A DNA stretch of 64,000 bases from MWDV01 sp002070715. GTDB lineage: Bacteria > Verrucomicrobiota > Verrucomicrobiia > Limisphaerales > MWDV01. Made by a program: the position numbers and the translations under genes. Below the pieces are notes generated by a model that saw nothing but the letters and a program-made list of their open reading frames with translations, made no database searches and was not told the DNA's origin. Where the stretch lies: contig DAONTI010000016.1 in assembly GCA_035411585.1 (NCBI GenBank), positions 1 to 64,000 of the forward strand. The letters are read 5' to 3'. This document shows positions 1 to 9,641 of this stretch, piece by piece (position 1 is the first letter of the stretch; each line of letters opens with the position of its first letter).

Positions 1-607
1 TAGATATTGGGCCGAAACCTCCGTTGCGACTTTTTTTAATGAAATATTCGGGCTAACCGGAACCTACGCGTGGGAACTGGGCGCGTTGAGCGAGGCAAAT
101 CCGGGCGCGGATTATGATCTGGTGGATTTGACCAGCGGCAACCTGACCTTGGGTGGCAGTTCCGTCCTGGACATCGGCTTCACCGGCACGGCCACGGCGC
201 CGGACCAAGCCGAGCCGTTTTGGCGGCAATCACACCAATGGAAAATCATCACGTTGAGCGGCGGCGGCGCTGTCTCCGGCAACTTCAGCACGATTACCGG
301 GACGAACGGTTTCACCGTTGGCACCTTCTCCACCACGGCGGATGCGACAGGTGTCACCTTGGTTTACACGGCGAACGCGGCCCCGCTGCCCGTCACCGAT
401 TTGACCATCGGACCGATAACCGACGGCAATGCCACACTCCATTACTCGGGCGGCAGCGGCGCCCGGTTCGTGCTCGTACAATCGCCGGACGTGACCGCGC
501 CGATGCACACTTGGACGCGGGTGGGCACCAACACCGCCCCCAGCGGTTCGTTCACGTTCCCCGTGGGCGCCGATCCGAAGGCGTTTTTCCGCGTGTTGAG
601 CGAATAA
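1..607 (+). CDS. C-terminal part of a large secreted surface protein (5' end outside window)
   Basis: The frame is open from base 2, so this is the last 201 codons of a longer gene. The visible part is rich in Gly, Thr, Ser and Asn with alternating hydrophobic strands. It resembles the end of the autotransporter-associated beta-strand repeat proteins common in Verrucomicrobiota (for example the segment DLTSGNLTLGGSSVLDIGF). The last residues, AFFRVLSE, match the short 'F(Y/F)R' endings seen in many large exported proteins of this phylum rather than a PEP-CTERM tail. A strong terminator follows 33 bases after the stop. Role is likely adhesion or cell-surface structure, but this cannot be proven from the tail alone. 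Confidence 0.7.
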   Translation, partial: RYWAETSVATFFNEIFGLTGTYAWELGALSEANPGADYDLVDLTSGNLTLGGSSVLDIGFTGTATAPDQAEPFWRQSHQWKIITLSGGGAVSGNFSTITGTNGFTVGTFSTTADATGVTLVYTANAAPLPVTDLTIGPITDGNATLHYSGGSGARFVLVQSPDVTAPMHTWTRVGTNTAPSGSFTFPVGADPKAFFRVLSE

Positions 608-639
608 CGGGCCTCCCCTGCCAACAGCCGCAACTCATC

Positions 640-667
640 GGGCCGGGGGTCAACCCGGCCCTTTTTT
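640..667 (+). terminator. Rho-independent terminator
   Basis: A perfect 8-bp GC stem (GGGCCGGG at 640-647, CCCGGCCC at 654-661) with a 6-base loop is followed directly by six T residues (662-667). It closes the surface-protein gene and separates it from the convergent transporter gene. Confidence 0.9.
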
Positions 668-711
668 GTGCTCCACCCTCCGGGGCTTTGAGGCAAGCAG
701 CTTGCCGGGCG

Positions 712-2097
712 TCAGAACAATTTAATGCCCAGCATGTTCAAGAGCATGGCAAAGACAATGCCCGGGCAGAGGTAGCGGATGAAGAATTTCCAGAGGGTCG
801 CCGGGGTCAGTTTTCCCAAGAGCGGCCGCGTGAACCAGGCCGATGACGCGGCGATTTCCTCCACCGCGGGTTGGGGCCCCCAAATCCAGCCGACATAAAT
901 ACTGGATAGCAGGCAGATCAGCAGAATGATGGTCGTGCCGAAAATCTGATCAATGATGTCGAGGAATCCGGTCTTGCCGGCAAAAGATAGTTGGCTGAGC
1001 CATGCCGTTCCCCCTACGGACAACGCCGACGGAATTCCGGCCACAAACGCCAGCGCGCCCACCACCCAGGCCGCCCGACGCCGCGGCCATTTCTTCTCGT
1101 CCACCAGCCAGGCCACCGGTACTTCGAGCATGGAAATCGTGGACGTCAACGCGGCAATCCCGAGCAGAAAGAAGAAAGCCGCCCCCACCACCATGCCCGC
1201 CGGCATCCGTTCGAAGACGGCCGGCAGCGTCTTGAAAGTCAGCGCCGTGCCCGCGTCCGGCGTCAGCCCAAACGCGAACACCGCCGGAAACACCATGAAT
1301 CCCCCCATGATCGCCACGAGCGTATCCACCCCCGCCACCCAAGCGCCGCTCGACACAATATCCTGCCGTTTGGCCATGTAGGAGCCGTAGGTGATCATCA
1401 ACCCCCAGCCGACACTCAACGAGAAAAACGCCTGTCCCATCGCCTTCATCACCACGTCCCCGGTGATCTTGCTGAAATCCGGGTGCAGATAGTATTTGAT
1501 GCCGGCGGCCGCCCCCGGCAGCGTCACACTGCGCAGAATGACGACGCCGCACAGGAGAATCAGCACGGGCATCAAGATTTTGGACCAGCGCTCAATGCCC
1601 CGCTCGACGCCCCCTTCCACGATGAGCACCGTCAGCGCCATGAAGAAGGCGAACAACGGCAGCACGAACCACGGATTGGCGGCGAAGTGCTCAAAGACCA
1701 ATTTGACGTGCAACAGCGACGCCACCGTGTAACCCACGGTCCAACTGGCGATGACCGAATAGTAACTCAAGACGAAGAAACAACAGGCGAGACACAACCA
1801 CCCCGTGACCACAAAGGCGGTGCCGGGGCGCGTGGCGCGGAACGCGCCGATGACATCCTGGCCGCTCCGCCGGCCGAGGGCCAATTCGTTGAACAACAGC
1901 GGCAGCCCGAGCAACACCACACAACAGAGATAGACCACCACGAACGCCGCGCCGCCGTTCTCGCCGGTCAGATAGGGAAACCGCCAGATATTGCCCAGCC
2001 CGACGGCCGACCCCGAGGCCGCCAGAATAAAACCGATTCGTGACCCCCATTGCCCGCGGGGCGCGCCGGGGGGCGCGCTCTCGGATGTTGCTTGCAT
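712..2097 (-). CDS. Sodium-dependent transporter of the neurotransmitter:sodium symporter (NSS/SNF) family
   Basis: Inner-membrane protein of 461 residues that should couple Na+ entry to uptake of an amino acid or related amine. The N-terminus carries the NSS signature in TM1 (SAVGLGNIWRFPYL, with the unwound glycine-rich stretch that binds Na+ and substrate), followed by about eleven more hydrophobic segments, as in LeuT-fold proteins. The frame extends upstream to 2682, but that extension lies antisense over prfB and looks non-coding; the ATG at 2097, just before QATSESAPPG, gives the normal family length. It is divergent from prfB, with about 120 bases between the starts. Substrate cannot be read from the sequence. 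Confidence 0.9.
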   Translation of the reverse strand: MQATSESAPPGAPRGQWGSRIGFILAASGSAVGLGNIWRFPYLTGENGGAAFVVVYLCCVVLLGLPLLFNELALGRRSGQDVIGAFRATRPGTAFVVTGWLCLACCFFVLSYYSVIASWTVGYTVASLLHVKLVFEHFAANPWFVLPLFAFFMALTVLIVEGGVERGIERWSKILMPVLILLCGVVILRSVTLPGAAAGIKYYLHPDFSKITGDVVMKAMGQAFFSLSVGWGLMITYGSYMAKRQDIVSSGAWVAGVDTLVAIMGGFMVFPAVFAFGLTPDAGTALTFKTLPAVFERMPAGMVVGAAFFFLLGIAALTSTISMLEVPVAWLVDEKKWPRRRAAWVVGALAFVAGIPSALSVGGTAWLSQLSFAGKTGFLDIIDQIFGTTIILLICLLSSIYVGWIWGPQPAVEEIAASSAWFTRPLLGKLTPATLWKFFIRYLCPGIVFAMLLNMLGIKLF

Positions 2098-2220
2098 GGC
2101 CGGTTCTTTTAGCCGGATTCCCGTCAATGTCAAAGCTTGTTTGCCCGGGCGGCGGCGGTTTTCCTTTTCCGCGAACCGGCCAATTCCGGCTTTGATCCGC
2201 TCCGCGTCTCCGCCTATCCT

Positions 2221-3370
<1,150 letters not shown>

Positions 3371-3430
3371 GGCGGGGCACACCTCCGCTTGTTGACCAAG
3401 GACACTGACGCCGCCGTACCCGCATTGCTG

Positions 3431-4243
3431 ATGAATATTCTGGATCGAATCGTTGCACAAAAACGGCGCGAAGTGGCGCGCCTACCCGAGCGCCGCCTCA
3501 CCGCGGATGATTTACGCGCCCGGATGCAGGCCCGCGCCGAGCCGCGCGATTTCCTCGCGGCCTTGCGCCACCCGTGCGCGGGGGACATCGCCCTGATTGC
3601 CGAGGTGAAAAAGGCATCCCCCTCGGCCGGCGTCATCCGCTCCGATTTTGATCCGGTCCGCATCGCCCGCGAATACGAGGCGGCGGGGGCCAGTTGTCTT
3701 TCCGTGCTCACCGATGAGATGTTCTTCCAAGGTTCGCTGGATTTTCTGCGGCAGATTCGGGCTGCGGTGAAGCTGCCGTTGTTGCGCAAGGATTTCATCA
3801 TCGAAGCGCGCCAAATTCTGGAAGCCATCGAATGGGGTGCGGACGCCATCCTGCTCATTGCGGCGATCCTGGACGACGCGCGCTTGCAACATTTTCAGGA
3901 CTTGGCCCGCGCGGCTGGATTGGCCGTGCTGGTGGAGGTGCATGACGAAGCGGAATGGGACCGCGCCCGGGCCGCGGGCGCCGATTTGATCGGGGTGAAC
4001 AATCGCAACTTGAAAACATTCCAAGTGGACCTGGCCACAACCGAACGACTGGTGGCCAGGGCGGCCCAAGTTTCGCCGCCGGCCACCCCGCCGCCGCTGC
4101 TCGTCGCCGAGAGCGGCATTCACACCCGGGCGGATGTGGTGCGGCTGAAACAGGCCGGAGCGCAGGCGATTCTGGTGGGTGAATCGTTGATGCGCGAAAC
4201 CGACCTCCGCGCCAAGGCGATGGAATTGTTGGGCACGCAATGA
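3431..4243 (+). CDS. trpC: Indole-3-glycerol-phosphate synthase
   Basis: Cytoplasmic (beta/alpha)8 enzyme of tryptophan synthesis that closes the ring of CdRP to indole-3-glycerol phosphate. The 270-residue protein has the expected landmarks in order: IAEVKKASPSAG (catalytic and phosphate-binding lysine strand), LRKDFI with the catalytic lysine, LVEVHDEAE, GVNNRNL and the C-terminal phosphate-binding VAESGI. The ATG at 3431 is chosen because the protein then begins NILDRIVAQKRREV, as is usual for the family; an upstream TTG at 3389 adds nothing recognisable. It stands apart from trpE and trpB, which lie elsewhere in the window. Confidence 0.95.
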   Translation: MNILDRIVAQKRREVARLPERRLTADDLRARMQARAEPRDFLAALRHPCAGDIALIAEVKKASPSAGVIRSDFDPVRIAREYEAAGASCLSVLTDEMFFQGSLDFLRQIRAAVKLPLLRKDFIIEARQILEAIEWGADAILLIAAILDDARLQHFQDLARAAGLAVLVEVHDEAEWDRARAAGADLIGVNNRNLKTFQVDLATTERLVARAAQVSPPATPPPLLVAESGIHTRADVVRLKQAGAQAILVGESLMRETDLRAKAMELLGTQ

Positions 4244-4244
4244 C

Positions 4245-4299
4245 AAAAAACCGCCCTCCAAGGGCGGTTATGAAAAACGCGCCAAAAATTGGCGCGTTT
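4245..4299 (-). terminator. Tandem hairpins acting as terminator for the PEP-CTERM gene
   Basis: Two hairpins stand side by side: 4249-4257 with 4261-4269 (9-bp stem, 3-base loop) and 4275-4283 with 4291-4299 (9-bp stem AAACGCGCC/GGCGCGTTT). Read on the minus strand, each is followed by a run of five or more T. They therefore suit the leftward PEP-CTERM gene, and the first begins just after the trpC stop, so it may also slow the convergent transcript. Confidence 0.75.
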
Positions 4300-4468
4300 G
4301 CAAAAAGGTACCGCTCCTAAAGGTGCCGGTCCCTATTTTAGACCCGTCCAGGAACTGCTTCCCTTCCGGCCTGTAGTTGCCTGCTCCCCCAACAGAGCGA
4401 TCTGGTTCAGAGGCGCCGCATCTCTCCCATAAATGGAGAGCGCGCAACTCCATCATTTCGAAGAGGCT

Positions 4469-5176
4469 CTACCGGCGGCGGAGACCCCAAAGCCCCAGCC
4501 CGCCCAACAGCACGAGCGCCAAGGCCGACGGTTCGGGAATCGGCATCCCCGACAATTGAATATTATCCAAGCGGTTGTTCCCCGCGGCGGAAGTGGCGCC
4601 ACTGAATGTCAATTGGACGTACGCATTCGCGGCGTTATCCAAGCCCGTGCCCGCGAAGTCCACCGTTTTCAGCTGCCAAGTAGCGGTCTTATTGGCCGTG
4701 TTATTGTCGGCCAGGGGTGTGTAATTGACCCCGTCCGTGCTCCATGCCCATTCGTGCGTGTCGAACCCGGTCGCCGTCCCGCGGGTGGCGAAACTGAGGG
4801 TCAGATCGGAGTACCCCGCCATGCTGAAACTAAAGATCAGCGATTTCCCGTTGGCGCTTTGATTGGCGAGAGAGAGCGCCATTTGCGTGGGCGCCCCCGC
4901 GGTAGTGTCGCTGCCGGGAAAAGCGTTCACCGTAGCGTTCCCGGTAAAGGCGGTGCGCTCGGGATTGGAGCCCTGCGGGCTGCCCACGCCAAACGCGGAA
5001 ATATCAATCTGACCCACACCAAAGTTCGCCGGAATCAACGAGGGCGTTTCAGTCGTGTCGGTGGTCGCCGGGAGGTTGAGAAAATCCCAAGCGGCGATTT
5101 GGGTTTGGGCCGGAGCGACGAGCGTCCAAGAAAGCCCGAGGGTGGCCAAAGCGGCAATAACAGTTGTGCGTTTCAT
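4469..5176 (-). CDS. PEP-CTERM sorting-domain protein
   Basis: Exported protein of 235 residues. It starts with a Sec signal peptide (MKRTTVIAALATLG, cleavage near APAQ) and ends with a classic PEP-CTERM tail: PEP motif, hydrophobic helix and a terminal arginine cluster (IPEPSALALVLLGGLGLWG then RRR). Such tails are cut by exosortase and usually belong to proteins of the outer surface or the extracellular polysaccharide. The middle looks like a beta-sandwich with alternating hydrophobic residues and no catalytic motif I can name. The ATG at 5176 is chosen over an upstream one because it places the signal peptide at the N-terminus. Two hairpins downstream end the gene. Confidence 0.88.
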   Translation of the reverse strand: MKRTTVIAALATLGLSWTLVAPAQTQIAAWDFLNLPATTDTTETPSLIPANFGVGQIDISAFGVGSPQGSNPERTAFTGNATVNAFPGSDTTAGAPTQMALSLANQSANGKSLIFSFSMAGYSDLTLSFATRGTATGFDTHEWAWSTDGVNYTPLADNNTANKTATWQLKTVDFAGTGLDNAANAYVQLTFSGATSAAGNNRLDNIQLSGMPIPEPSALALVLLGGLGLWGLRRR

Positions 5177-5384
5177 AAATTTATCAGTGATTGGTTGGTT
5201 CAAAAAATTCTGGTTGGTTTTATAAATCCAATGTCGAAGCCGATCAAGGGTTTTCTCCAAGTTTTTACCCTACCCGCGGACGCCTGTTGGGCCTCGCGGA
5301 ACGGCCCGCGATCAACTCAACGCAGATCGTCCCATTGGAAACGAATCGGGCGGCGGAAATTTATTCCCGCATCCCGGAGCCTGA

Positions 5385-5540
5385 TTACGTCTTTGAATCC
5401 GGCGGCGGCTTCCGCAAGTCGCGCGTCATCCGGATAATTTCACCGCCGCCTTTGTAACCGACGTAGAAGAGCAGAAAGCCATACCAGGCAATCGAGAGAA
5501 AAATTATGGCCGTCCAGAAGAAGGGAAACGCGTGATTCAT
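5385..5540 (-). CDS. 51-residue membrane protein coupled to the SSS symporter
   Basis: A small frame whose ATG overlaps the TGA of the symporter (ATGA, 5537-5540), the usual sign of translational coupling. The protein has one hydrophobic helix (residues about 5-28, with FFWTAIIFLSIAWYGFLLFY) followed by a Gly-rich turn and a basic, Pro-rich tail ending PPPDSKT. Small one-helix partners directly downstream of SSS transporters are known in other bacteria and archaea, so an accessory or stabilising subunit is the likely role. That function is inference from position and topology. Confidence 0.72.
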   Translation of the reverse strand: MNHAFPFFWTAIIFLSIAWYGFLLFYVGYKGGGEIIRMTRDLRKPPPDSKT

Positions 5541-7057
5541 ACGGCAGCCTCCGGTTTGGCGGTGGCGGGGGATGGTGGGTGGGAGAGGAGCGAGCCGACC
5601 AGCATCCCGAGGAACGCCAGCGCGAAAGACGAGGCGCCGGCGACTTCAGGGCGGATTTGGTTTTCTTTGCTCACCACTTGATTCACCACCAGAAAGGTCA
5701 GCGGGCCGATGGCGCCCAACACCAGCGCGGCATAGGCGCCGGCAGCGGTGGCGCGCTTCCAATAGAGTCCCGCCACCAGTAACGTGAAAACGCTGGCCAG
5801 ATAAATGTTGCCCGTGACGGCCAGGTAATCCCAGGCGTTGCCGGGCAGTTCATACCACAAACCGTAGAACACCAGAAAAACGCCGATCCCCACCACGAGC
5901 GACCGGGTGATCAGCAGTTTCGTTTTGGCGGCCAACGGACGTTTCACCACCGGCATGATGAGGTCATTGTAAATCACCGTGGCCCAGGTCAGCAGATAGC
6001 CGCTGTCCGTGGACATTTCGGCCGCCAACATGCCGGCGATAACCATGCCGATCAAGCCGACCGGCAAAATCTTGCAGAGATACGCCGGCATGGCGGTGAG
6101 GCTGTCCAATCCCTCCGGCAGGCCACCGTTAAAACTGAAATAAACGAGCGCCGCCGCCCCCCACAATCCGGGCAACGCGAACCGCCCGACAAAATAAAAC
6201 GACGTGCGCCGGTACATCCGTTTGGCGGTGTGTTCATCCTTGCACGCCAACACCCGGGAAATGGTGGTTTGCCAGGTCGTCACCACGGCGGTTTGAAAGA
6301 TCAGTTGCCAGAGAATATAGCCCCAGCCGTAGTTGCTGCTGTGCAGGGGATTGAACGGCTGCGATTTCAGGGTCTGCCCCACGCCGGTTGCCGAGCCGTC
6401 CCAGCATTGCCAGAGTTTTTGGATCAGGTTGGTCCAGCCGATGTCCCCAATCACGATGATGGAAGTGATGACAATCCCCAGCCCCATCACGATGAATTGC
6501 AGATAATCTGTCACCAGGACGGACAACATGCCGCCCAGCGCGGTGTACAACAACACCAGCCCCAGCAATCCGGTCATCACCCACTTAAGATACTCGGGCG
6601 GCAGCCCCGTGGCATACACCAGAAACTTGCCGCCCAAAAGCAGGAAGATGCCCATGTTCAACAAGCCGCCGAGCACCACGAACAGACCGGCCAACCAGCG
6701 CACACCTTTGCCGAACCGCCGTTCGAACAACTCCGGAATCGTCATCACCCGGGCGGCCCGCAAAGGTTGAATCACAAAACCCGTTTGGCCCACCAAAAAC
6801 ATGGCCAAAGCCATGATCACGCCCACGGTGGCGCCCGCGAATCCCTTCTCATACCCGAGTTGCGCGGTGTACATGATGGTCACCACCCCCAATTCGGTGG
6901 CGGCCAGCGACGCGATCCCGAGGTTCAGGTCCATCTCGCGTCCGGCGATGGCGAAATCCTCGACGCCCCGCACAAACCGTTTCATCCACACCCCCGCCGC
7001 CATGCAGCCGGCCAGGTAGGCGGTGATGATGCCCCAATCAATCAGTGTCAGATTCAT
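5537..7057 (-). CDS. Sodium:solute symporter (SSS family)
   Basis: Inner-membrane protein of 506 residues with about 13 hydrophobic segments and the SSS hallmarks: an N-terminal helix followed by FAIAGREMDLNLGIAS (Na+/substrate region), LGGMLSVLVTDYLQF in the middle, and AAEMSTDSGYLLTWA further on. It should import a small organic solute with Na+; the substrate is not evident. It sits upstream of, and overlaps, a 51-residue membrane protein and lies downstream of an SMP-30-type lactonase on the same strand, about 130 bases away. The three may form a sugar or sugar-acid uptake unit, but that is inference. Confidence 0.92.
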   Translation of the reverse strand: MNLTLIDWGIITAYLAGCMAAGVWMKRFVRGVEDFAIAGREMDLNLGIASLAATELGVVTIMYTAQLGYEKGFAGATVGVIMALAMFLVGQTGFVIQPLRAARVMTIPELFERRFGKGVRWLAGLFVVLGGLLNMGIFLLLGGKFLVYATGLPPEYLKWVMTGLLGLVLLYTALGGMLSVLVTDYLQFIVMGLGIVITSIIVIGDIGWTNLIQKLWQCWDGSATGVGQTLKSQPFNPLHSSNYGWGYILWQLIFQTAVVTTWQTTISRVLACKDEHTAKRMYRRTSFYFVGRFALPGLWGAAALVYFSFNGGLPEGLDSLTAMPAYLCKILPVGLIGMVIAGMLAAEMSTDSGYLLTWATVIYNDLIMPVVKRPLAAKTKLLITRSLVVGIGVFLVFYGLWYELPGNAWDYLAVTGNIYLASVFTLLVAGLYWKRATAAGAYAALVLGAIGPLTFLVVNQVVSKENQIRPEVAGASSFALAFLGMLVGSLLSHPPSPATAKPEAAV

Positions 7058-7187
7058 GCGCCCAATCCGGAAGATGTGCTTGTGCCCGCGCCCGTTGCAA
7101 CCCGCTCCATGTTTGCTAAACGCCCGGCTTGATCACCCAACGTCGGCCGTTTGCATTCGGTATTTGTGCGGACGGCCTCGAACCCTT

Positions 7188-8153
7188 TCAATGCGCCCCC
7201 CTGACCCGCACGGGAAGCGCGTAAAGCGACTTCTGCGCGGTAATGAACAGCGTCCGACCATCCGCGCCGCCGAAGCAAAGGTTTGCCGGCGTCTCCGATA
7301 CGAGGACTTTGCCGATCAACTTCCCGTCCGGCGCGAAAATGTGCAGGCCATCGCCCGCGCTGGACCAGACCCGTCCGTCCGCATCGCAGCGGATGCCGTC
7401 CGGCACCCCCTTGTCAATCTCACAAAACACCCGTCCGTTGGCGAGCGTGCCGCCGGGTTGCACGTCAAACACGCGGATGTGATGCGGCTGGCCGGAGTCC
7501 GCCACGTAAAGTCGTCGCTCGTCCGGGGAAAACGCGATGCCATTGGGCATGTCGAAATCGCGGGCCACCGCCGTCAGCGCCTGGGTTTGGGGATCGTAGC
7601 GAAAAACATAGCAGCCGCCGTAATCCCGCGACCATCCGCGCCGGCCGTAATCGGGGTCGGTAAACCAGATGGTATGATCGGATTTCACCGCCAGGTCATT
7701 GGGCGAGTTGAACCGCTTTTCGCCAAAGCGATCCACCACCGTCACCAGCGAACCGTCTTTTTCCAGCCGACTCACCCGGCGCCCGCTGTGTTCGCACGAC
7801 AACAACCGGCCTTGGCGGTCCAAGAGATTGCCATTGGCGTTCCGACTGGGTTTGCGGAAGGTCGTCAGTCCCTCCTTGGCCGTCCATTTTTTGAGTTCAT
7901 CCGCCGGGATGTCACTGAAGACGAGATACCCGCCTTGGGCGGGAATCCAGACCGGGCCTTCCGTGAATTGCATCCCGGTGGCGAGCCGCTGGAGCTTGGC
8001 TTCCGGAGCGATGATTTTATCGAATTCCGCGCGATCGCGGATGTCGAAATCCGCCGCCCCGAGTGAACCAATCAAGCTGGCAGCCGCCAACACGGCGGGG
8101 GGAAACCAATTCCGGCGGGAAAACTGACGGGGGATGCTGATGGGCGCACGCAT
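7188..8153 (-). CDS. Exported SMP-30/gluconolactonase/LRE-family protein
   Basis: Six-bladed beta-propeller protein of 321 residues with an N-terminal signal (FSRRNWFPPAVLAAASLIG). Motifs typical of the family are visible: FTEGPVW with the metal-binding glutamate, NGNLLDRQGRLLSCEH, SPNDLAVKSDHTIWFTDP with Asn and Asp metal ligands, and MPNGIAFSPDERRLYVADS. Family members hydrolyse sugar lactones such as gluconolactone. The signal sequence places this one in the periplasm or outside. Its neighbour is an SSS transporter on the same strand, which fits lactone hydrolysis before sugar-acid uptake; this link is inferred. Confidence 0.88.
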   Translation of the reverse strand: MRAPISIPRQFSRRNWFPPAVLAAASLIGSLGAADFDIRDRAEFDKIIAPEAKLQRLATGMQFTEGPVWIPAQGGYLVFSDIPADELKKWTAKEGLTTFRKPSRNANGNLLDRQGRLLSCEHSGRRVSRLEKDGSLVTVVDRFGEKRFNSPNDLAVKSDHTIWFTDPDYGRRGWSRDYGGCYVFRYDPQTQALTAVARDFDMPNGIAFSPDERRLYVADSGQPHHIRVFDVQPGGTLANGRVFCEIDKGVPDGIRCDADGRVWSSAGDGLHIFAPDGKLIGKVLVSETPANLCFGGADGRTLFITAQKSLYALPVRVRGAH

Positions 8154-8428
8154 GGTTGACCCTTAGCAGGAACCCCACCGGACGTCACTGAAAAAGTTTG
8201 GGCGGCACGGTGCCGTGGGGTTGCACACAATCCGCTGTGCCCGGTTTCACCCCACGCCTAATCTGTGCTGGGAAGGAATGGTCGGTTGGCGGCAACTGCC
8301 CCAGTTTGGGTGGCGTTCCGGCTGTTTTCTGACTGGCGGTGGAGCCGTCAAGCACCATCGCCGCGCCTGCCGCCGCACGGGAATTGGTGACGCTGGCCAT
8401 GCGTCCGCCGATGAATTACGATGCCGCC

Positions 8429-9064
8429 ATGTTGACAGAACCAATCAACAATCCGCCGGCTGCGGAGCCCCAAGCCAAGCCGGGGGAGCCGGCGGTTTTT
8501 CTCGACCGCGACGGGACGATTATCGAAGACCGCGGCTATTTGCGGAAGGAAAGCGACGTGGTTTTCTTTGCGCAAACCGTGCCCGCGCTCCGGCAGTTGC
8601 AGGAGCGATTCCGTCTGTTCATTGTGACCAATCAGACCGGAGTGGGCCGGGGCGAGTTGACCCTCGACGAAGCGAACCGGGTCAATCATCATGTGGTCGA
8701 ATGGCTTCGGGAACGCGGCGTCAACATTGTGGCGGTGTATTGTTGCCCCCATCAACGGGCGGCGGGCTGTCACTGCGCCAAACCCAATCCCTTTTTTCTG
8801 CATCAGGCGGCTCGGACGTATGGCGTCAACCTGCGCGACTCCTTCGTCATCGGCGATCATCCGCACGATGTGGAATTCGCCCGCAACGGAGGCGCGACGG
8901 GCATTTACGTCCTCTCCGGGCACGGCGAAAAACACCGGGCCGAACTCCGCGACGATGCGCTCGTGACCCCGGATATCGGCGCGGCTGCGGCTTGGATTCT
9001 CCAACACAGCGCGTCGTCCGGACCTTCCAATAACTCGTCATCCGAATCCTCTTGTCTGCCATGA
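8429..9064 (+). CDS. gmhB: D-glycero-D-manno-heptose 1,7-bisphosphate 7-phosphatase (HAD-IIIA)
   Basis: Cytoplasmic HAD-superfamily phosphatase of about 211 residues, expected to make heptose 1-phosphate for the LPS core. It shows motif I FLDRDGT (catalytic Asp26 and Asp28), motif II IVTNQTGVGRG, the Cys/His zinc loop CCPHQRAAGCHC characteristic of GmhB, then CAKPNP, and motif III GDHPHDVEFA. The start at 8429 is the last ATG before the domain; in-frame ATGs at 8399 and 8411 are possible. The stop overlaps the purE start (ATGA), so the two are co-translated. LptD elsewhere in the window supports an LPS-bearing outer membrane. Confidence 0.85.
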   Translation: MLTEPINNPPAAEPQAKPGEPAVFLDRDGTIIEDRGYLRKESDVVFFAQTVPALRQLQERFRLFIVTNQTGVGRGELTLDEANRVNHHVVEWLRERGVNIVAVYCCPHQRAAGCHCAKPNPFFLHQAARTYGVNLRDSFVIGDHPHDVEFARNGGATGIYVLSGHGEKHRAELRDDALVTPDIGAAAAWILQHSASSGPSNNSSSESSCLP

Positions 9065-9591
9065 ATACCCGTTCCGCTTCATCCCCGCTGGTCGCCCTGT
9101 TAATGGGCAGCATTTCGGATTGGCCGATCCTCAAGGAAGCCGCCAACACCCTGCGCGCTTTCAACGTGCCGTTTGAAGCGCGCGTCCTCTCGGCGCACCG
9201 CACGCCGGAGGAAGCCGCCGCGTATGCGCGGGCCGCCGAGGCGCGTGGATTGCAGGTGTTGATTGCGGCGGCGGGCGGGGCGGCGCATCTGGCGGGGGCC
9301 CTGGCCGCGCACAGCACGCTGCCGGTGTTGGGGATTCCGCTCTCGGGCACCCCGCTCCAGGGACAGGATGCGCTGTTGGCCACCCTCCAAATGCCGCCCG
9401 GTATTCCGGTGGGCACCTTGGCTATCGGCGCCTGGGGCGCCACCAACGCCGCGTTGCTCGCCGTGCAAATCCTCGCGCTCCACGACGCGGATTTGCGGCA
9501 GCGTTTGCACGATCACCGGACCGCCATGAAAACCAAGGCGCTGGCTGCGAACGCCCAACTGCAACAGGAACTCGCAGCGGCGGCGGAATAA
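9061..9591 (+). CDS. purE: N5-carboxyaminoimidazole ribonucleotide mutase
   Basis: Class I PurE, 176 residues, moves the carboxyl group of N5-CAIR to give CAIR in purine synthesis. Motifs present: LMGSISDWPIL near the N-terminus (substrate phosphate loop with the conserved Ser-Asp), VLSAHRTP with the catalytic histidine, AAAGGAAHLAG and GIPLSGTPLQGQDALL. Start ATG at 9061 overlaps the previous stop. purK is not adjacent. The gene converges on gatB, leaving about 50 bases between the stops. Confidence 0.95.
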   Translation: MNTRSASSPLVALLMGSISDWPILKEAANTLRAFNVPFEARVLSAHRTPEEAAAYARAAEARGLQVLIAAAGGAAHLAGALAAHSTLPVLGIPLSGTPLQGQDALLATLQMPPGIPVGTLAIGAWGATNAALLAVQILALHDADLRQRLHDHRTAMKTKALAANAQLQQELAAAAE

Positions 9592-9641
9592 CCGGCGGGA
9601 CGTTGACCGTCTTCCCTGGCGGAGCGACCACGAGGCGCGGT

